DNA of 6,507 nucleotides. It comes from Candidatus Roizmanbacteria bacterium CG09_land_8_20_14_0_10_41_9 (GTDB taxonomy: Bacteria; Patescibacteriota; Microgenomatia; UBA1406; GWC2-37-13). This document shows positions 5,227 through 6,507 of the stretch, one piece after another. Location: the NCBI GenBank assembly GCA_002774185.1, contig PEZG01000006.1, positions 1-6,507 of the forward strand, read 5' to 3'. Made by a program: the position numbers and the translations under genes. A model generated the notes under the pieces. It worked only from the letters and a program-made list of their open reading frames with translations, ran no database searches and had not been told where the DNA came from. The stretch's first letter is position 1. Each line of letters begins with the position of its first letter.

Positions 5227-6507
5227 ATGAAACCTTACGGTCTCTTAAGATTATATATTCTTCTTATATCTTGTTGCTTATTAATTGTTGCAAGTATTGC
5301 CATTTCTATCCAACTGTTTCAAAATGCCAAAAGCTCGGAAGCTGATGTGACTCAACTCCAAGTCGGCGTAGATATTCCGTCGTCAACCACCCTTGTTGGA
5401 AACATTTTCCTTCCCGGCAACAGCAAGTGGTCATCGGACGGAAAACTCGGTATCGGGACGACGGGACCAAATGACATATTAGATGTATATGGGAGTGCTC
5501 GTTTTGGGACAAGTGGCAATGTGGTTCGATTTGAAGCTCAATCCGGATTCAATAGATTTGCCTTTAATGAGCTTCGATTCTATGACTGGGATGGTGGTGG
5601 CGATATGGTTACATTTTCAAACGGCAACGTCGGCATCGGGACGGTGAGTCCAGGGCAAAAACTGGAAGTGAATGGTTATCTTAAGTTTACCAATAGTTCA
5701 ACGTATGGTAATACCATAGGTACTTCTGATGGTACGCTGGGAAACTTCAACATCGGTGGAGCAATGGGATCCAATGATTACTTTTCCATCTTTGGCGATG
5801 GTGCAAGCAATGCGGGCATCCTGCACATCAGGACCGGGGACGACGGCACCGAACCCATTCAGTTTGAACAGAATACAAACGTCCGTATGGCTATTAACTC
5901 AGGTGGCAACGTTGACGTCGCTGGATCAATAGATGTAACGGGAGGATCAGGTACAGCCTATAATACTGCGCCTATTGAAATCGCAACAACTTTAACTCCC
6001 CGTATTGCTTTCCATCGGCCCGGAGTCGTCGCAAGCCAAATCGGGATGGAATCAAATGGTTGGATTAGGACATATAATAATCCTGGGACTGGATATGAGA
6101 ATTTTGCAGCAGCTACAATGACAGCGAATGGAAATGTAAATATCACCGGTGGCCTCTATTTTACCGCCGCGAATCCTACCATCTCAGCTTCTTCCTATTT
6201 TATTGCGGCAGGTGGTGCATATTTCAGCAGCGGCACCGTATATACCGAAGCAACGATTCAGGCACGGGGAGGCATAGCGGATGATGGAGGAGACCTCGAA
6301 CTAAATGATTATGTACGCATATCGGGTGCGGTTGTCTGTCTTGGAGGCTATTGCCCAAGCAACTATGCTATCCGTCTCACGCCAAACCTTCATCTCAATT
6401 CCAATGGTGGATATGCGACCATCGTCAACTGGGACAATGGTACTACAGGTGCTACACAGACATTTAGAGTCGGAAATGGAGCCGGTGCGGATGCATTCTA
6501 TGTACGC
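5227..6507 (+). CDS. Exported fibre-like surface protein with GIGT repeats, 3' partial
   Basis: Starts at ATG 5227 and stays open for 427 codons to the window edge, so the C-terminus is missing. This start is chosen because it directly opens a signal or anchor sequence: basic MKPYGLLRLY, then a hydrophobic helix at about residues 9-30. A lipobox-like LISC at 13-16 is not convincing because the helix runs on well past it. After the helix come two good copies of a tail-fibre repeat, KLGIGTTGPNDILDVYGSAR (73-92) and NVGIGTVSPGQKLEVNGYLK (134-153), then weaker GNVDVAGSIDVTG (228-239) and GNVNITGGLYFT (302-313) copies. Residues 258-296 (PRIAFHRPGVVASQIGME, GWIRTYNNPGTGYENF) resemble tail-fibre and shufflon-type adhesin tips. 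Phage and bacterial proteins with these repeats are usually trimeric fibres, often ending in an S74 chaperone; that end is outside the window. The likely role is an extracellular adhesin or fibre tethered to the membrane. It follows the giant surface gene on the same strand but has its own promoter. Confidence 0.88.
   Translation, partial: MKPYGLLRLYILLISCCLLIVASIAISIQLFQNAKSSEADVTQLQVGVDIPSSTTLVGNIFLPGNSKWSSDGKLGIGTTGPNDILDVYGSARFGTSGNVVRFEAQSGFNRFAFNELRFYDWDGGGDMVTFSNGNVGIGTVSPGQKLEVNGYLKFTNSSTYGNTIGTSDGTLGNFNIGGAMGSNDYFSIFGDGASNAGILHIRTGDDGTEPIQFEQNTNVRMAINSGGNVDVAGSIDVTGGSGTAYNTAPIEIATTLTPRIAFHRPGVVASQIGMESNGWIRTYNNPGTGYENFAAATMTANGNVNITGGLYFTAANPTISASSYFIAAGGAYFSSGTVYTEATIQARGGIADDGGDLELNDYVRISGAVVCLGGYCPSNYAIRLTPNLHLNSNGGYATIVNWDNGTTGATQTFRVGNGAGADAFYVR

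Noticed and set aside
5266..5280. Lipoprotein signal (LISC) in the fibre-like protein
   Set aside because: The hydrophobic stretch before the cysteine is short and continues about 14 residues after it, which fits a membrane helix better than a cleaved lipobox.

Overview
The window looks like an accessory locus from a small-genome bacterium, most likely Candidate Phyla Radiation/Patescibacteria. That placement is inference from gene style and was not tested with a search. The support is: very large secreted proteins built from glycine-rich, LamG, PA14-like and fibronectin-III-like modules; a short 'four helix bundle' (S23/IVP family) gene in the variant typical of these genomes; AT-rich intergenic DNA made of AAATTCAAATGACAAATC-type words; and no Shine-Dalgarno sequence at the one start codon where upstream DNA can be judged. 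Standard bacterial decoding fits. Gene 1 has 1,466 sense codons and a very large number of glycines without one in-frame TGA, which argues against code 25 (TGA = Gly).

Layout. (1) 1-4401, + strand: one reading frame, open at the left edge, encodes the C-terminal 1,466 residues of a giant mosaic surface protein. Its first 174 codons lie upstream of the first in-frame ATG and are easily missed. Module order is glycine-rich domain, LamG-1, linker, LamG-2 interrupted by a PA14-like module, a beta-rich module, four Fn3-like modules and a short basic tail. (2) 4402-5168: a repeat-rich island holding one convergent gene on the - strand (4456-4803, four-helix-bundle protein), flanked by perfect 18-nt inverted repeats. 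The 423 gene-free bases from 4804 to 5226 contain inverted and direct AT-rich repeats, a hairpin element able to fold in two ways, a GC-rich hairpin with a GNRA loop and, at the right end, a promoter. (3) 5227-6507, + strand: the N-terminal 427 residues of a second exported fibre-like protein with tail-fibre-type 'GIGT..P...L.V.G' repeats, open at the right edge.

How the parts relate. Genes 1 and 3 are both extracellular, modular and probably adhesive, and form a same-strand pair of surface-protein genes. The four-helix-bundle gene points the other way inside its own repeat island and looks like an insertion between them, not part of their pathway. The strongest leads are the inverted-repeat-bounded four-helix-bundle cassette, the two-state hairpin at 4964-5011, the PA14-like module nested in LamG-2, and the short-leader promoter of gene 3.
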